From Clostridiales bacterium (lineage in GTDB: Bacteria; Bacillota; Clostridia; Christensenellales; SZUA-584), in the NCBI GenBank assembly GCA_029265435.1, contig JAJUJH010000011.1, positions 1-34,515 on the forward strand: DNA of 34,515 nt, in the 5' to 3' direction. The notes below the pieces were generated by a model. It saw nothing but the letters and a program-made list of their open reading frames with translations. It was not told the origin of the DNA and ran no database searches. Shown here piece after piece: positions 1-9,316 of the stretch (position 1 is its first letter; every line of letters starts with the position of its first letter). Position numbers and translations under genes: made by a program.

Positions 1-293
1 GCGGTGTAAAACTCCTGCCGCGAGAGAAGGCTGTCCACCACGGCGGGTATGAAATGGTCGTATGCGCCCGCACCAAGAAAACATGTATCACTTTCCGTAT
101 TGGCGTTGAGCGCGTCCAGCGTTTTGAGCTTTTTGCTCACCTCGAACTCCGGAAGCGCGCCTTCAAGCGCCAGCGGCTGAGCAAGCCGCACATCTTCCGG
201 CACGCCCGCGAACAGATCGTCCATGTTTTTCAGGCCGATCACATCCAGCATCTTCTGCCTGTCGTCTTGCGTATTCGGGATGTATCGGTGCAT
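1..293 (-). CDS. gcvPA: Glycine dehydrogenase (decarboxylating) subunit 1, N-terminal part, truncated by the window edge
   Basis: Minus-strand translation from ATG at 293: MHRYIPNTQDDRQKMLDVIGLKNMDDLFAGVPEDVRLAQPLALEGALPEFEVSKKLKTLDALNANTESDTCFLGAGAYDHFIPAVVDSLLSRQEFYT, a typical GcvPA N-terminus; directly downstream of gcvH. Confidence 0.9.
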   Translation of the reverse strand, partial: MHRYIPNTQDDRQKMLDVIGLKNMDDLFAGVPEDVRLAQPLALEGALPEFEVSKKLKTLDALNANTESDTCFLGAGAYDHFIPAVVDSLLSRQEFYT

Positions 294-294
294 G

Positions 295-681
295 CTATTC
301 CTCCGACGCGCAGAATTCTTCGTATGCCTCCGCGTCCATCAGCATGTTCAGCTCCGACGCATCCGTCATTTTCAGCACCGCGATCCAGCTCGCATATGCG
401 TCCGCGTTGATCTTTTCGGGCGCGTCTCCAAGCTCGTCGTTTACCTTAACGACCTCGCCGGATACGGGCGTATAGATATCCGAGGCGGACTTGACCGAAT
501 CCACCCCTCCCAATATATCGCCCGCGTTCAGCGCTGCGCCTAAGGCCGGCAGCTCCACATAGACGATATCTCCAAGGTTGTGCTGTGCGTAATCGGTGAT
601 GCCTACATAGGCCATGCCACCGTCGATGCGCACCCATTCGTGATCCTTGGAATAAAGCAGACCTTCCGGAATTTTCATCAA
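295..681 (-). CDS. gcvH: Glycine cleavage system H protein
   Basis: 128 aa; lipoyl-domain motif GDILGGVDSVKSASDIYTPVSGEVVKVN; sits between gcvT and gcvPA. Confidence 0.95.
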   Translation of the reverse strand: MMKIPEGLLYSKDHEWVRIDGGMAYVGITDYAQHNLGDIVYVELPALGAALNAGDILGGVDSVKSASDIYTPVSGEVVKVNDELGDAPEKINADAYASWIAVLKMTDASELNMLMDAEAYEEFCASEE

Positions 682-715
682 TCATACCTCCAAAATCATT
701 ATTCGATGAAAGCCT

Positions 716-1810
716 TTATTTTTTATACTTCTTGCAGTAGAAGGGCCTTTTGACGACCCGCGCCATCACGGGCTTATCACGGATGACGATATCAAGCCCG
801 GTTCCTTCCGCCGCACAACCGGCGTCGACAAGCGCCATGCCGATATTCTTGCCGACGCTGGGCGCGAACCCGCCGGATGTGACAACGCCTGCCGCCGCGC
901 CGTGATGGAGCACCGTCATCTGCGCTCTGGGGATGCCGCGGCCGGTCATCTCAAAACCGACGATACGGCGCGAAAGCCCCGCCGCTTTTTGCTTTGCGAG
1001 CGCGCTTTTGCCGATGAAATCCTCCTTATCGAGCTTGACGAAAATGCCGAGTCCCGCTTCAAGCGGCGATATGCTGTCTGACAGCTCATGCCCGTAAAGA
1101 GGCAGCGCCGCTTCGAAACGCAGCGTATCGCGTGCGCCGAGACCCGCGGGCATCAGTCCGTCGCTTTGCCCCGCTTCAAGAAGCCTGTCCCATACTTCAG
1201 ACGACTTGTCGGGCCTTATATAAAGCTCGAACCCGTCTTCTCCCGTGTAGCCCGTGCGCGATACGACGGCGGTCACGCCCGCCACGCGCACGTCCGTCCG
1301 GAACCGGTAAAAACCGATGTCCGACAGCGGCTTATCGCAGAGTTTTTGCAGTATCCGCTCCGCATACGGACCCTGCAGCGCGAGCTGCGCGTATTCATCC
1401 GACACATTGCGAACCTCCGCATCGCCGGAGGCGTGGCTTTGGAGCCACTCAAAATCCTTTTCGGTATTGGCGGCGTTGACGACAAGCAGAAAGCTCCGGC
1501 TATCCTGCCGGTAAACGAGAAGGTCGTCCACGGTGCCGCCGTTTTCGTTGCACATCGGCGAATAGACCGCCTGAAAGTCTTGTGCCGCGGCGACATCGTT
1601 TGTGACCATCCGCTGCAAAAAGCGAAGCGCGCCGGGGCCTTTCACGCTGATTTCACCCATGTGGGACACATCGAACAGCCCGGCGGCGTTTCTTGTTTGT
1701 TCGTGCTCCTTGATGATGCCATGGTACTGTACGGGCAGCTCCCATCCGCCGAAGTTGATCATCTGTCCGCCGAGCGCCAGATGACGCTCATAAAGCGGGG
1801 TTCTTTTCAT
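716..1810 (-). CDS. gcvT: Glycine cleavage system T protein (aminomethyltransferase)
   Basis: 364 aa; MKRTPLYERHLALGGQMINFGGWELPVQY...GLFDVSHMGEI...SRTGYTGEDGFELY. Confidence 0.95.
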   Translation of the reverse strand: MKRTPLYERHLALGGQMINFGGWELPVQYHGIIKEHEQTRNAAGLFDVSHMGEISVKGPGALRFLQRMVTNDVAAAQDFQAVYSPMCNENGGTVDDLLVYRQDSRSFLLVVNAANTEKDFEWLQSHASGDAEVRNVSDEYAQLALQGPYAERILQKLCDKPLSDIGFYRFRTDVRVAGVTAVVSRTGYTGEDGFELYIRPDKSSEVWDRLLEAGQSDGLMPAGLGARDTLRFEAALPLYGHELSDSISPLEAGLGIFVKLDKEDFIGKSALAKQKAAGLSRRIVGFEMTGRGIPRAQMTVLHHGAAAGVVTSGGFAPSVGKNIGMALVDAGCAAEGTGLDIVIRDKPVMARVVKRPFYCKKYKK

Positions 1811-1845
1811 AGCATTGCCTCTCCGTCAAAAAACTTGCCGTTTCC

Positions 1846-2072
1846 ATAAAACAAAAAGAGAAAGCGAAAAAACCGTCGCTTTCTCTGTCGTGTCACCTGA
1901 GAGATTCTATTAAAACCGCAGGGTTTTAATATTGCACCTTTGGCGCCGGCCTTTGCCGGCTTTCCAGAGCCCCGTCAGGATACGATCCTTTTACCTGAAA
2001 GTTTCGCCGCGTTTTGACATACATCGGCTTACATCGTCGGTGGGCCGCAAGGCCGCTCTCCCGCATCCCTCA
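1846..2072 (-). ncRNA. Tandem glycine riboswitch with downstream intrinsic terminator, controlling gcvT-gcvH-gcvPA
   Basis: Minus strand reads GCGGGAGAGCGGCC...CCGACG...GCCGATGT...GGCGAAACTTTCAGGTAAAAGGATCGTATCCTGACGGGGCTCTGGAAAGCC...GGCGCCAAAGGTGCAATATT...AATCTCTCAGGTGACACGACAGAG (two glycine-aptamer-like halves), then the hairpin AGAGAAAGCGACGGTTTTTTCGCTTTCTCTTTTTG just before gcvT. Confidence 0.9.
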
Positions 2073-2194
2073 TCCGGCTATTGAGTTATTGCCTTTTCTT
2101 TTCAAAAGCATACTAACACATCGGCTTTGGCTTGTCAATTTATACAAGGGGGGGCGATGCGAACCTGGGAGGCCGGCGATGCGATGGCATTTTT

Positions 2195-2243
2195 GCGGCA
2201 GATGGGTGGGCTCGTTCAGCCATCCGGGCGATTTTACGCCTGT
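2195..2243 (+). pseudogene. Short peroxiredoxin gene fragment (active-site segment)
   Basis: gcggcagatgggtgggctcgttcagccatccgggcgattttacgcctgt closely matches about 8360-8404 of the intact peroxiredoxin (gcggcaaatgggtgatcatgttcagtcatccgggcgattttacgcctgt); encodes FSHPGDFTPV. Confidence 0.8.
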
Positions 2244-2339
2244 TAGTTCTGCGTCGAAGAATGTGAAATCCAGCATTAAGTCTGCCACAAAAAAAGAACC
2301 CGCCCATGGAAGGGAAGGTTCTAAAGCGCAAACCAGATA

Positions 2340-4121
2340 TTAGTATTTACCGAAGTCATCATTACCCAAGCTCAGTTTTATTTCGCCTTGGCCTTCTTTT
2401 AATACCTGCATCTTGTTTGGTGAGTTCAGTTTTTGAGATTCAGTATCCTTAAGTTTGAATTGGGCAACCATAGTTTTCAGCATTTCAGCCTGGCTGGATA
2501 GTTCTTCGCTTGCGGCCGCCGCTTCTTCGGCAGTGGCGGAATTCGTCTGCACCACTTGCGAGAGCTCTTCGATACCGCGGTCAACCTGTGAAATAGCCGA
2601 CGCTTGTTCGTTGGAGGCAGAAGCAATTTGTCCGACGAGCCCCGCTGCTTTTTCCACTCCGATAACGATGTCGGATAATGACGAAGCGGTTTGGTCTGCA
2701 ATTGTTGTGCCTGCTTCAACTTTCCTTATCGATCCCTCGATAAGCTCCGTTGTCTCTTTGGCGGCTTCACCGCTTCTGGCAGCGAGATTCCTGACCTCTT
2801 CGGCAACCACAGCGAAGCCTTTGCCATGAATACCGGCTCTTGCCGCTTCAACCGCAGCGTTCAGAGCGAGTATGTTGGTTTGGAATGCAATATCGTCTAT
2901 GACTTTGATGATCTTTGATATATTTGTCGATGACTCATTTATTTCAGCCATCGCCTGCTGGAGAGCCTTCATCTGATCGTTGCCCTGCACAGCCTTGTCC
3001 TTGACCTCTTCCGTCATTTTGTTTGCCTGTCCTGCATTCAGCGCATTCTGCTTTGTCTGCGAGGCAATCCGAGTGACTATTGAGGTTAATTCTTCAATAG
3101 ATGACGCCTGCTGTGCGGCACCTTGAGATATTGCCTGACTGCCATCGGATACCTGAGCTGTTCCGGATGCCACCTGTTGGGCTGCAATATTGATTTCGCG
3201 CATCACGTCGTTTAGTGATGTGGAAATTCCATTGATGGATTCCTTTAGCGCGATAAAGTCACCCTTGTACTCGGATGTAATTGCAACATTCAAATTGCCT
3301 TTTGCCATCTCACCGAGCACTTGGGATATTTCACTGATGTATCCGTTTATTATATCAATCGTACTGTTTAATGCATTTTTTATTACCGCATGATCACCAC
3401 GATAGTCGCCCTTCATGTTTACATGCAAATTCCCCGATGCCATATTTTTCAGTATTGCACTTGCTTCATTTACCGGTTCAATCACAGCATCAAGAGTATC
3501 GTTTACACCTTCTACAATCTTTCTGTATTCACCCTGATGCTTTTGGGCATCTGTCCGCACGGAAAGATTTCCTTGTTTGGCTTCTTCGGCGAGTATAAAG
3601 ATATCCGCAACCAAAGCTTTAATCGATGCAATAGCTTTTTCAAGAGCTTGTGAAAGCACACCCAATTCATCCTTTGATTTGATGTTGAGCGTAATGTCCA
3701 TATCTCCTTTTGCAAGTTTCTCTGATGCAACCATAAGCTGCTTAACGGGCTTGGTTATGTTACGGGCTGAGTACAACCCCAAGGCAACACATAATATTAC
3801 GACAAAAATCACAATGCCTATCATAATCATATTCATTATATTTAAGCCCTGATTTATGCTGACTATCAACCCGGCGACATCGTTTTTAAATGTACTAAAC
3901 ATATCCATGGTGGCTTTTTCAAACGTATCTATGACCGCAGTGCTGTCATTAGCTAACAAAATACTTTTTGCGGTGGTGAAATCGCCTTTAAGAGCCGCTT
4001 CTGCAAACTTATCCCGGATTTCCCTGAAAGCATCTGCTTTTTTAACAAAGTCTGCGGCAATATCTTTGTATTCCGGAGTAAAACTGTACATCTCCTGAAA
4101 GGTTTTTAAGTTAGCGGTCAA
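2340..4121 (-). CDS. Methyl-accepting chemotaxis protein, probably truncated at the 5' end
   Basis: 593 aa; TM helix [26 protein letters not shown] region, signalling tip [41 protein letters not shown]. Only one TM helix is present and the ORF opens at a TTG, with an upstream in-frame stop near 4205. Confidence 0.88.
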   Translation of the reverse strand: MTANLKTFQEMYSFTPEYKDIAADFVKKADAFREIRDKFAEAALKGDFTTAKSILLANDSTAVIDTFEKATMDMFSTFKNDVAGLIVSINQGLNIMNMIMIGIVIFVVILCVALGLYSARNITKPVKQLMVASEKLAKGDMDITLNIKSKDELGVLSQALEKAIASIKALVADIFILAEEAKQGNLSVRTDAQKHQGEYRKIVEGVNDTLDAVIEPVNEASAILKNMASGNLHVNMKGDYRGDHAVIKNALNSTIDIINGYISEISQVLGEMAKGNLNVAITSEYKGDFIALKESINGISTSLNDVMREINIAAQQVASGTAQVSDGSQAISQGAAQQASSIEELTSIVTRIASQTKQNALNAGQANKMTEEVKDKAVQGNDQMKALQQAMAEINESSTNISKIIKVIDDIAFQTNILALNAAVEAARAGIHGKGFAVVAEEVRNLAARSGEAAKETTELIEGSIRKVEAGTTIADQTASSLSDIVIGVEKAAGLVGQIASASNEQASAISQVDRGIEELSQVVQTNSATAEEAAAASEELSSQAEMLKTMVAQFKLKDTESQKLNSPNKMQVLKEGQGEIKLSLGNDDFGKY

Positions 4122-4314
4122 TTCCGCATCTGACGCGGCAAGGGTTTCCGCATCTGTTAAAGCCGGGGGTTGTGAATGTATTTGAGGGGTGGGGGAGAAG
4201 TACTAAGGCATCGGTTAATTTGTTGAGCAAAGACAGAGACACCGATATCGGATATGGTGCTGCGTACCACAACTGTTTGGTTGAGGTGGAAAAGGTGCTG
4301 CAAGACGGCAATAT

Positions 4315-4956
4315 ATGAACGCGGAATATCAAAACAGTGCGCAATCAGCAATTATTCTTTGCGGTGGAAAAAGCACACGGGCGGGTATGGATAAGCAAAC
4401 GCTAAAGGTTCAGTATACGTTGATTGCTCTCGTTATCGCGGACAAGCTTAGCTCGGTATTTGATGATGTGCTGCGTGTGACGAATAAGCCGGAGTTATAC
4501 GTCAAAACGCGATATCGAGTTGTGGAGGATATCTATAAAGATGCGGGACCGCTTGGCGGTATTAATTCCGGTCTGGTTCACGCATACGGCGATATCGCCT
4601 ACGTAACCGCATGCGATATGCCAAATGTATGCCTCCCTTATATTGCATGGATAAAAAACATTATGAACAAGGAGGCATGCGATATTCTGACAGTCAAAAG
4701 ACATAACGGCATGGTTGAACCGTTTAATGGTTTTTATTCAAAAGCGTCGGTTTCCGCTATTGAACAAATGCTGGCGGCCCATGAGTATAAGATGTCGGCC
4801 GTTCATTCAAAGCTTGCTGCGCATTATATTGATGAAGAGGATATCAAACAATTTGGTGCTTACGACGATTTGTTTTTCAATATGAATTGGCAGCATCAGA
4901 TTAAGAATTACTTGGCACGCATAAACTCGCAAAGCCAAAAAGGAGTGAAGGTATGA
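4315..4956 (+). CDS. MobA-like nucleotidyltransferase (molybdenum cofactor guanylyltransferase family)
   Basis: 213 aa; SAIILCGGKSTRAGMDKQTLKV, DAGPLGGINSGL, VTACDMPNV. Confidence 0.75.
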   Translation: MNAEYQNSAQSAIILCGGKSTRAGMDKQTLKVQYTLIALVIADKLSSVFDDVLRVTNKPELYVKTRYRVVEDIYKDAGPLGGINSGLVHAYGDIAYVTACDMPNVCLPYIAWIKNIMNKEACDILTVKRHNGMVEPFNGFYSKASVSAIEQMLAAHEYKMSAVHSKLAAHYIDEEDIKQFGAYDDLFFNMNWQHQIKNYLARINSQSQKGVKV

Positions 4957-5888
4957 GGCAAGTTGTTGTTAAATGCGGAAGGTCAGTCATTGAAAAGTGG
5001 GTATCGCAAATTGCAACAAAGCTGCCGGAATTTGAGGTGATATCGTATACATCGCCGCTTATCCGAAAAGAGGATGTCAGCTATGTGGTGGGATAGAAGC
5101 CCGACGCAATCTGGGTTAATGGATTTCCCAATATTAAAGCACTTGTATCCATAGGCTCCGGTGTTGACCATATTGCCAATCTGGCACAACTTCGCGAAGG
5201 CATTCCAGTGCTTCGGACGGTGTCGCCTGATCTGGCTCAAAAAATGCTTGAATTTGTGGTCATGTGCACATTGTCTTGGCAAAGGCAATTGATACCGATG
5301 GTTAGAGCCAATGACAGAAGAGAATGGATGGTTTTTGACGCACCGCTTGCCAGAGAACTGACAGTAGGTATTATGGGTTACGGACAAATGGGCAAAGCGG
5401 TTGCGGATGCTTTGAATGGGTTAGGATTTCGTATAAAAATATGGGCAAGATCGATACGAGAAGATATACCTTATGCTTATTATTATGGAAAGGATAACTT
5501 GATTCCTTTTGCAACGGGTTGTGATGTGCTGGTTTGCCTTCTTCCGCTTACTCAGGAGACGACCGCTATAATTAATTACGAGCTGATGAAACACATGAAT
5601 AAGGGCGGATGTCTTATCAATGCGGCGCGTGGCCAGCACGTTATTGAAGAAGATTTGTTTAGAGTGCTGGATGAGGAATGGTTGTCTTATGCCTTTTTGG
5701 ATGTGCTTTCTCAAGAACCGATGCCAGTCGACGCACCAATTTGGAACAGAAAGAACATCATTATTCTATATCATTGCGCGGCGTATATTAATGCGGAGAT
5801 CGGTTCGAATGTGATTGCAAATAATATACGAAAATTCGATCAAGGTTTATTTAACGGGCTGCAATATAAGCCCGATCTCGGATATTAA
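4953..5888 (+). pseudogene. D-isomer-specific 2-hydroxyacid dehydrogenase with an in-frame UAG at codon 48
   Basis: ATG at 4953 (ATGA overlap with the upstream gene) gives MRQVVVKCGRSVIEKWVSQIATKLPEFEVISYTSPLIRKEDVSYVVG*KPDAIWVNGFPNIKALVSIGSGVDHIANL..., same frame as the 5208-5888 ORF (GIMGYGQMGKAVADAL, LPLTQETTAIIN, INAARGQHVIEED). TAG lies at 5094-5096. Confidence 0.8.
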
Positions 5889-5914
5889 TTTTAAAACGGA
5901 TAGGGGAAATTTGC

Positions 5915-6361
5915 ATGAAAACAAAAAAAGTGATTATGGGGGCGGATGCTGCGGGATTTGATTTAAAGGAATCCGTAAAGATCTATTTAATTAAAAAAGG
6001 CTATGAAATTACAGATGTTGGGGTAACGGATCAAAATAACCCGATGCCTTTTTATGAAGTTGGTTTCAGAGTTGGACGGGCTGTTAGTAAAAAAGAGTAT
6101 GAACGTGGACTGTTATTTTGCGGCTCCGGTATGGGGATCCATCTGGCTGCGGCTAAATTTCCGGGTGTGCAATGTGCGGTTTGTGAAAGTATTTCATCGG
6201 CGAAACGGTGTGTTATTGCAAACAACTGCAATATTATGGCTATGGGCGGATTCTATGTGGCTGCGTATACAGGACGGCTGATGGCGGAAGAATTTTTGAG
6301 CCACGATTTTGGAGATGAACAGACACAAGAGTTTATTGAATTTCATTTAAAAGCCTACTAA
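5915..6361 (+). CDS. RpiB/LacA/LacB-family sugar-phosphate isomerase
   Basis: 148 aa; MGADAAGFDLKESVKIYLIKKGYEITDVGV, LLFCGSGMGIHLAAAKFPGVQCAVCES, NNCNIMAMGG. Confidence 0.88.
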   Translation: MKTKKVIMGADAAGFDLKESVKIYLIKKGYEITDVGVTDQNNPMPFYEVGFRVGRAVSKKEYERGLLFCGSGMGIHLAAAKFPGVQCAVCESISSAKRCVIANNCNIMAMGGFYVAAYTGRLMAEEFLSHDFGDEQTQEFIEFHLKAY

Positions 6362-6505
6362 GAAATTGAGAAATACAATTATCAGTTATAAGGCTGACTC
6401 AAAAAAGACAAATGCATAACATTATGCTGGCTGATAATGATTGCATTAATTTCATAAGTTGGTTGCTTGGCTGCACTGAAAATATGGACGAAAGAGCGAC
6501 AGACA

Positions 6506-7663
6506 ATGAGAATAAAAGAGAATAAGACGCTCTGGACGAAAAACTTTGTTTTTATCATTGTTATTAATGTGCTGCTCTTTTTAGGAATGCAGATGCAGCT
6601 ATCGGCATTACCTGTTTATTTAAAAGAACTTAGTGGTTTAGATGCAACCGTTGGTATCTGCATTGCCTTGGGTACGGTTGCCGCTCTTCTGGCACGTCCG
6701 CTTGCTGGATATGCGGTGGATCGGTTTGGCCGGCGTTCGCTGATATTGATCGGCTTGTTGATGATGATAGTATCATTGTTTTCATACAGCTGGTTTTCTG
6801 TTGTTTGGGTCATTATTGTCATTCGAACCTTCAACGGTTTCAGTTGGGGGCTTTCCACCACAACAAGCAATACAATCGCAACGGATGTGATTCCGCATGA
6901 TCGGCTAGGTGAGGGAATGGGTTTTTTCAGTCTTTCGCAAAGTGTTTCAATGTCTGTGGCGCCCGCAATTGGGCTGTTTCTCGTTGATAATTTTGGTTAC
7001 AAATATATGACGTTTGTGGCGGCAGGGCTGTTTTGTGCAGCATATGTACCGGCGCTCCTATTAGAATATAAAAAGGTGGAAATAAATCCTAAAAAGACAA
7101 AGCTTATTCTATTTGAGAAAACGGCAATTCGTCCCGCAATTATTATGATATTTATCGGTATTCCGCTTGGATCTGTTTTAAGCTTTTCAGCGCTGTATGG
7201 TAATAGCTGCAACTATCCAAACGGTGCCATATTTTTAAGTTGTTTTGCTGTTTCCATGTTAATATCAAGACCGATTGCAGGACGGCTTGTGGATCGTTTG
7301 GGTTTTAAAAAAGTGGTTCTTCTCGGATTCATATTATACATCGTATCAATGGTGTTCTTAGCGGCAGTGCAAACATATACAATGTTTCTGTGCGCTGCGT
7401 TGTGGCAGGGGGTAGCCTATGGCTTCGTACAAAACAGTATTCAAACAATGAGCATTATCAATGCGCCACCCGAACGGCGCGGTGCGGCAAATGCTACATT
7501 TTTCACAGGCTTTGATTTTGGCATTGGGATTGGTAATCTGTTGGCAGGTATCATCTCGGGTGCGATTGGATATAGCCATATGTATCTTACAATGACAGTG
7601 CCGCTTGCTATTGGCCTGGGTTTGTACTTTCTTCTTGCTTCGAAAATAGAATGCAACAATTAG
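6506..7663 (+). CDS. Major facilitator superfamily transporter
   Basis: About 385 aa with many hydrophobic helices; ARPLAGYAVDRFGRRSLILIG and SRPIAGRLVDRLGFKKVVLLG MFS loop motifs. Start chosen at MRIKENK inside the listed ORF. Confidence 0.85.
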   Translation: MRIKENKTLWTKNFVFIIVINVLLFLGMQMQLSALPVYLKELSGLDATVGICIALGTVAALLARPLAGYAVDRFGRRSLILIGLLMMIVSLFSYSWFSVVWVIIVIRTFNGFSWGLSTTTSNTIATDVIPHDRLGEGMGFFSLSQSVSMSVAPAIGLFLVDNFGYKYMTFVAAGLFCAAYVPALLLEYKKVEINPKKTKLILFEKTAIRPAIIMIFIGIPLGSVLSFSALYGNSCNYPNGAIFLSCFAVSMLISRPIAGRLVDRLGFKKVVLLGFILYIVSMVFLAAVQTYTMFLCAALWQGVAYGFVQNSIQTMSIINAPPERRGAANATFFTGFDFGIGIGNLLAGIISGAIGYSHMYLTMTVPLAIGLGLYFLLASKIECNN

Positions 7664-7688
7664 GTGAGCTGATTTAAACCGGCTTTCT

Positions 7689-7857
7689 TCCGTGGTTTTG
7701 GCTCGTTTTTGCCGCAACGGCAAGAAAACAGCCGAAATCCGGTTCCATAAGGCTTTTTCGATATGTTTTTCCTTTGCTTTTTTTTCGCTGCCCCTTAAAA
7801 GCGCCGCAATTTGCCGCCTGCCGCAAACGCCGCCCGGCACGAGCCAAAACGACCGGA
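7689..7857. repeat. About 170-bp intergenic element with imperfect terminal inverted repeats (MITE-like candidate)
   Basis: Left end tccgtggttttggctcgt (7689-7706) pairs with right end acgagccaaaacgaccgga (7839-7857); internal inverted repeat ttgccgcaacggcaa and aaatccggt/accggattt. Confidence 0.45.
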
Positions 7858-8207
7858 TTTGCGCTGGTGCAGATTATGTGCAATGGATTCGAATTTATGA
7901 CAGACCACTATATATTGCTTTTGAATAACCAAATAATTCTTAAAAAATATGTGCTCTCCCTTGCAGCGGGTCGATGATTGCCGATTTTCAATAAGGCGTT
8001 CCAGTCAATGACGTTGCCCGAAACCTTCGGCAGTTTTGCCCGGCCTGCGGTTGACGGTAATCGATTGCGGACAGGCGTTTATCGTTCCGAACTTCCCAGG
8101 GAATTTTGTCTCGGGTCATCCGTCTGCCAGTATGGAATTTGCACAATACCCGTTTGCATTGAATATAGTAAAAAGAATAAAACTGGAAAGGTGAGTGTCA
8201 AAAAAAC

Positions 8208-8912
8208 ATGAACGGCAATCAAAAAATGACCATGCCGATGCAGCCGTCCGCCGTCATTGACGCAACGGTGACCGCCGTGCCGCCGGGCCTTGGCGATACG
8301 GCCCCCGATTTTACGGCGATGACGACGCAAGGCGTGAAAAGCTTGTCCGAATACCGCGGCAAATGGGTGATCATGTTCAGTCATCCGGGCGATTTTACGC
8401 CTGTCTGCACCACGGAGTTCATTGCATTCGCGCAGCGCTATCAGGATTTCAAGGACAGAAACGCTGAACTGCTCGGCCTCTCTATCGATTCAAATGCTTC
8501 ACATATCGCGTGGCTCATCAACATATACCGCAATACCGGAATTGAGATACCGTTTCCCGTTATTGCCGACAGAGATATGGCGATATCAAGAATGTATGGA
8601 ATGATACAACCGGGCGTGAGCGGGACAGAAACCGTTCGCAACGTGTTCTATATTGACCCGAACGGCGTCATTCGAGCGAAACTGATCTATCCGCTGACAA
8701 ACGGGCGCAATATCGGAGAAATACTGCGTCTGCTGGATGCGCTGCAAACAACGGATCGAGAGAAGGTGGTAACGCCCGCAAACTGGCGGCCGGGATTTCC
8801 TACGGTTATACCACCGCCGAAGACGATGGACGCGGCGATGAAACGCATGGACTCGAGTGATAACTGTATGGATTGGTATCTGTGTTACAATCAGCCAAGG
8901 GAACTGACATAA
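8208..8912 (+). CDS. Peroxiredoxin (AhpC/TSA, Prx6-like)
   Basis: 234 aa; GDTAPDFTAMTTQGVKSLSEYRGKWVIMFSHPGDFTPVCTTEFIAFAQ. Confidence 0.92.
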   Translation: MNGNQKMTMPMQPSAVIDATVTAVPPGLGDTAPDFTAMTTQGVKSLSEYRGKWVIMFSHPGDFTPVCTTEFIAFAQRYQDFKDRNAELLGLSIDSNASHIAWLINIYRNTGIEIPFPVIADRDMAISRMYGMIQPGVSGTETVRNVFYIDPNGVIRAKLIYPLTNGRNIGEILRLLDALQTTDREKVVTPANWRPGFPTVIPPPKTMDAAMKRMDSSDNCMDWYLCYNQPRELT

Positions 8913-8922
8913 AGATGTCAGA

Positions 8923-8956
8923 GAAGCGCTTGACGGATGTCCGGCGCTTTTATTAT
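8923..8956 (+). terminator. Intrinsic terminator after the peroxiredoxin gene
   Basis: gaagcgcttgacggatgtccggcgcttttatta: AAGCGC/GCGCTT stem with nested CGGA/TCCG, then T-rich tract. Confidence 0.75.
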
Positions 8957-9196
8957 ATAACATAATTCAGCGGACAATAGCTAAAAAAACGAAGAGCTTG
9001 CTTAATCAATCCTCACAAAAAAGCTCTTATCTACATGCAAATCATATTGATCACAACTAAAAATACTAAACATATAAAACAACATACAAGCATGCGAAAG
9101 AATAAAACCACCAAAACAAACTAAACAAAACGACTAAAATAAATAAATTTTTAAATAAAATACCCGATAAAATTAGAATAATTCGTTTAATTATTG

Positions 9197-9225
9197 TTGA
9201 CAACATAAAATAAATGGAGTAATAT
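9197..9225 (+). promoter_or_regulatory. Sigma-A type promoter of the BMC locus
   Basis: TTGACA (9197-9202), 17-nt spacer, TAATAT (9220-9225), about 90 nt upstream of the first gene of the locus. Confidence 0.7.
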
Positions 9226-9316
9226 TACCACATCAATAAAAAAACTTTATCAAATCACTAAACAAGCGGAACTAAACAATATATAAACTAATGGGAAACA
9301 TGGGCGGGAGTTTAAT

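Noticed and set aside
1088-1849. 253-aa plus-strand ORF over gcvT
   Set aside because: Antisense to gcvT with strong family motifs on the minus strand; no recognisable domain.
5094-5096. UAG as recoded amino acid (e.g. pyrrolysine)
   Set aside because: TAG is used as the normal stop by several intact genes in the window, and the enzyme family is not known for Pyl; nonsense mutation or sequence error is simpler.
8992-9028. Inverted repeat AAGAGCTT...AAGCTCTT upstream of the BMC promoter
   Set aside because: 8-bp arms with 21-nt loop, no adjacent T-tract and about 170 bp upstream of the -35; too weak to call a terminator or operator.
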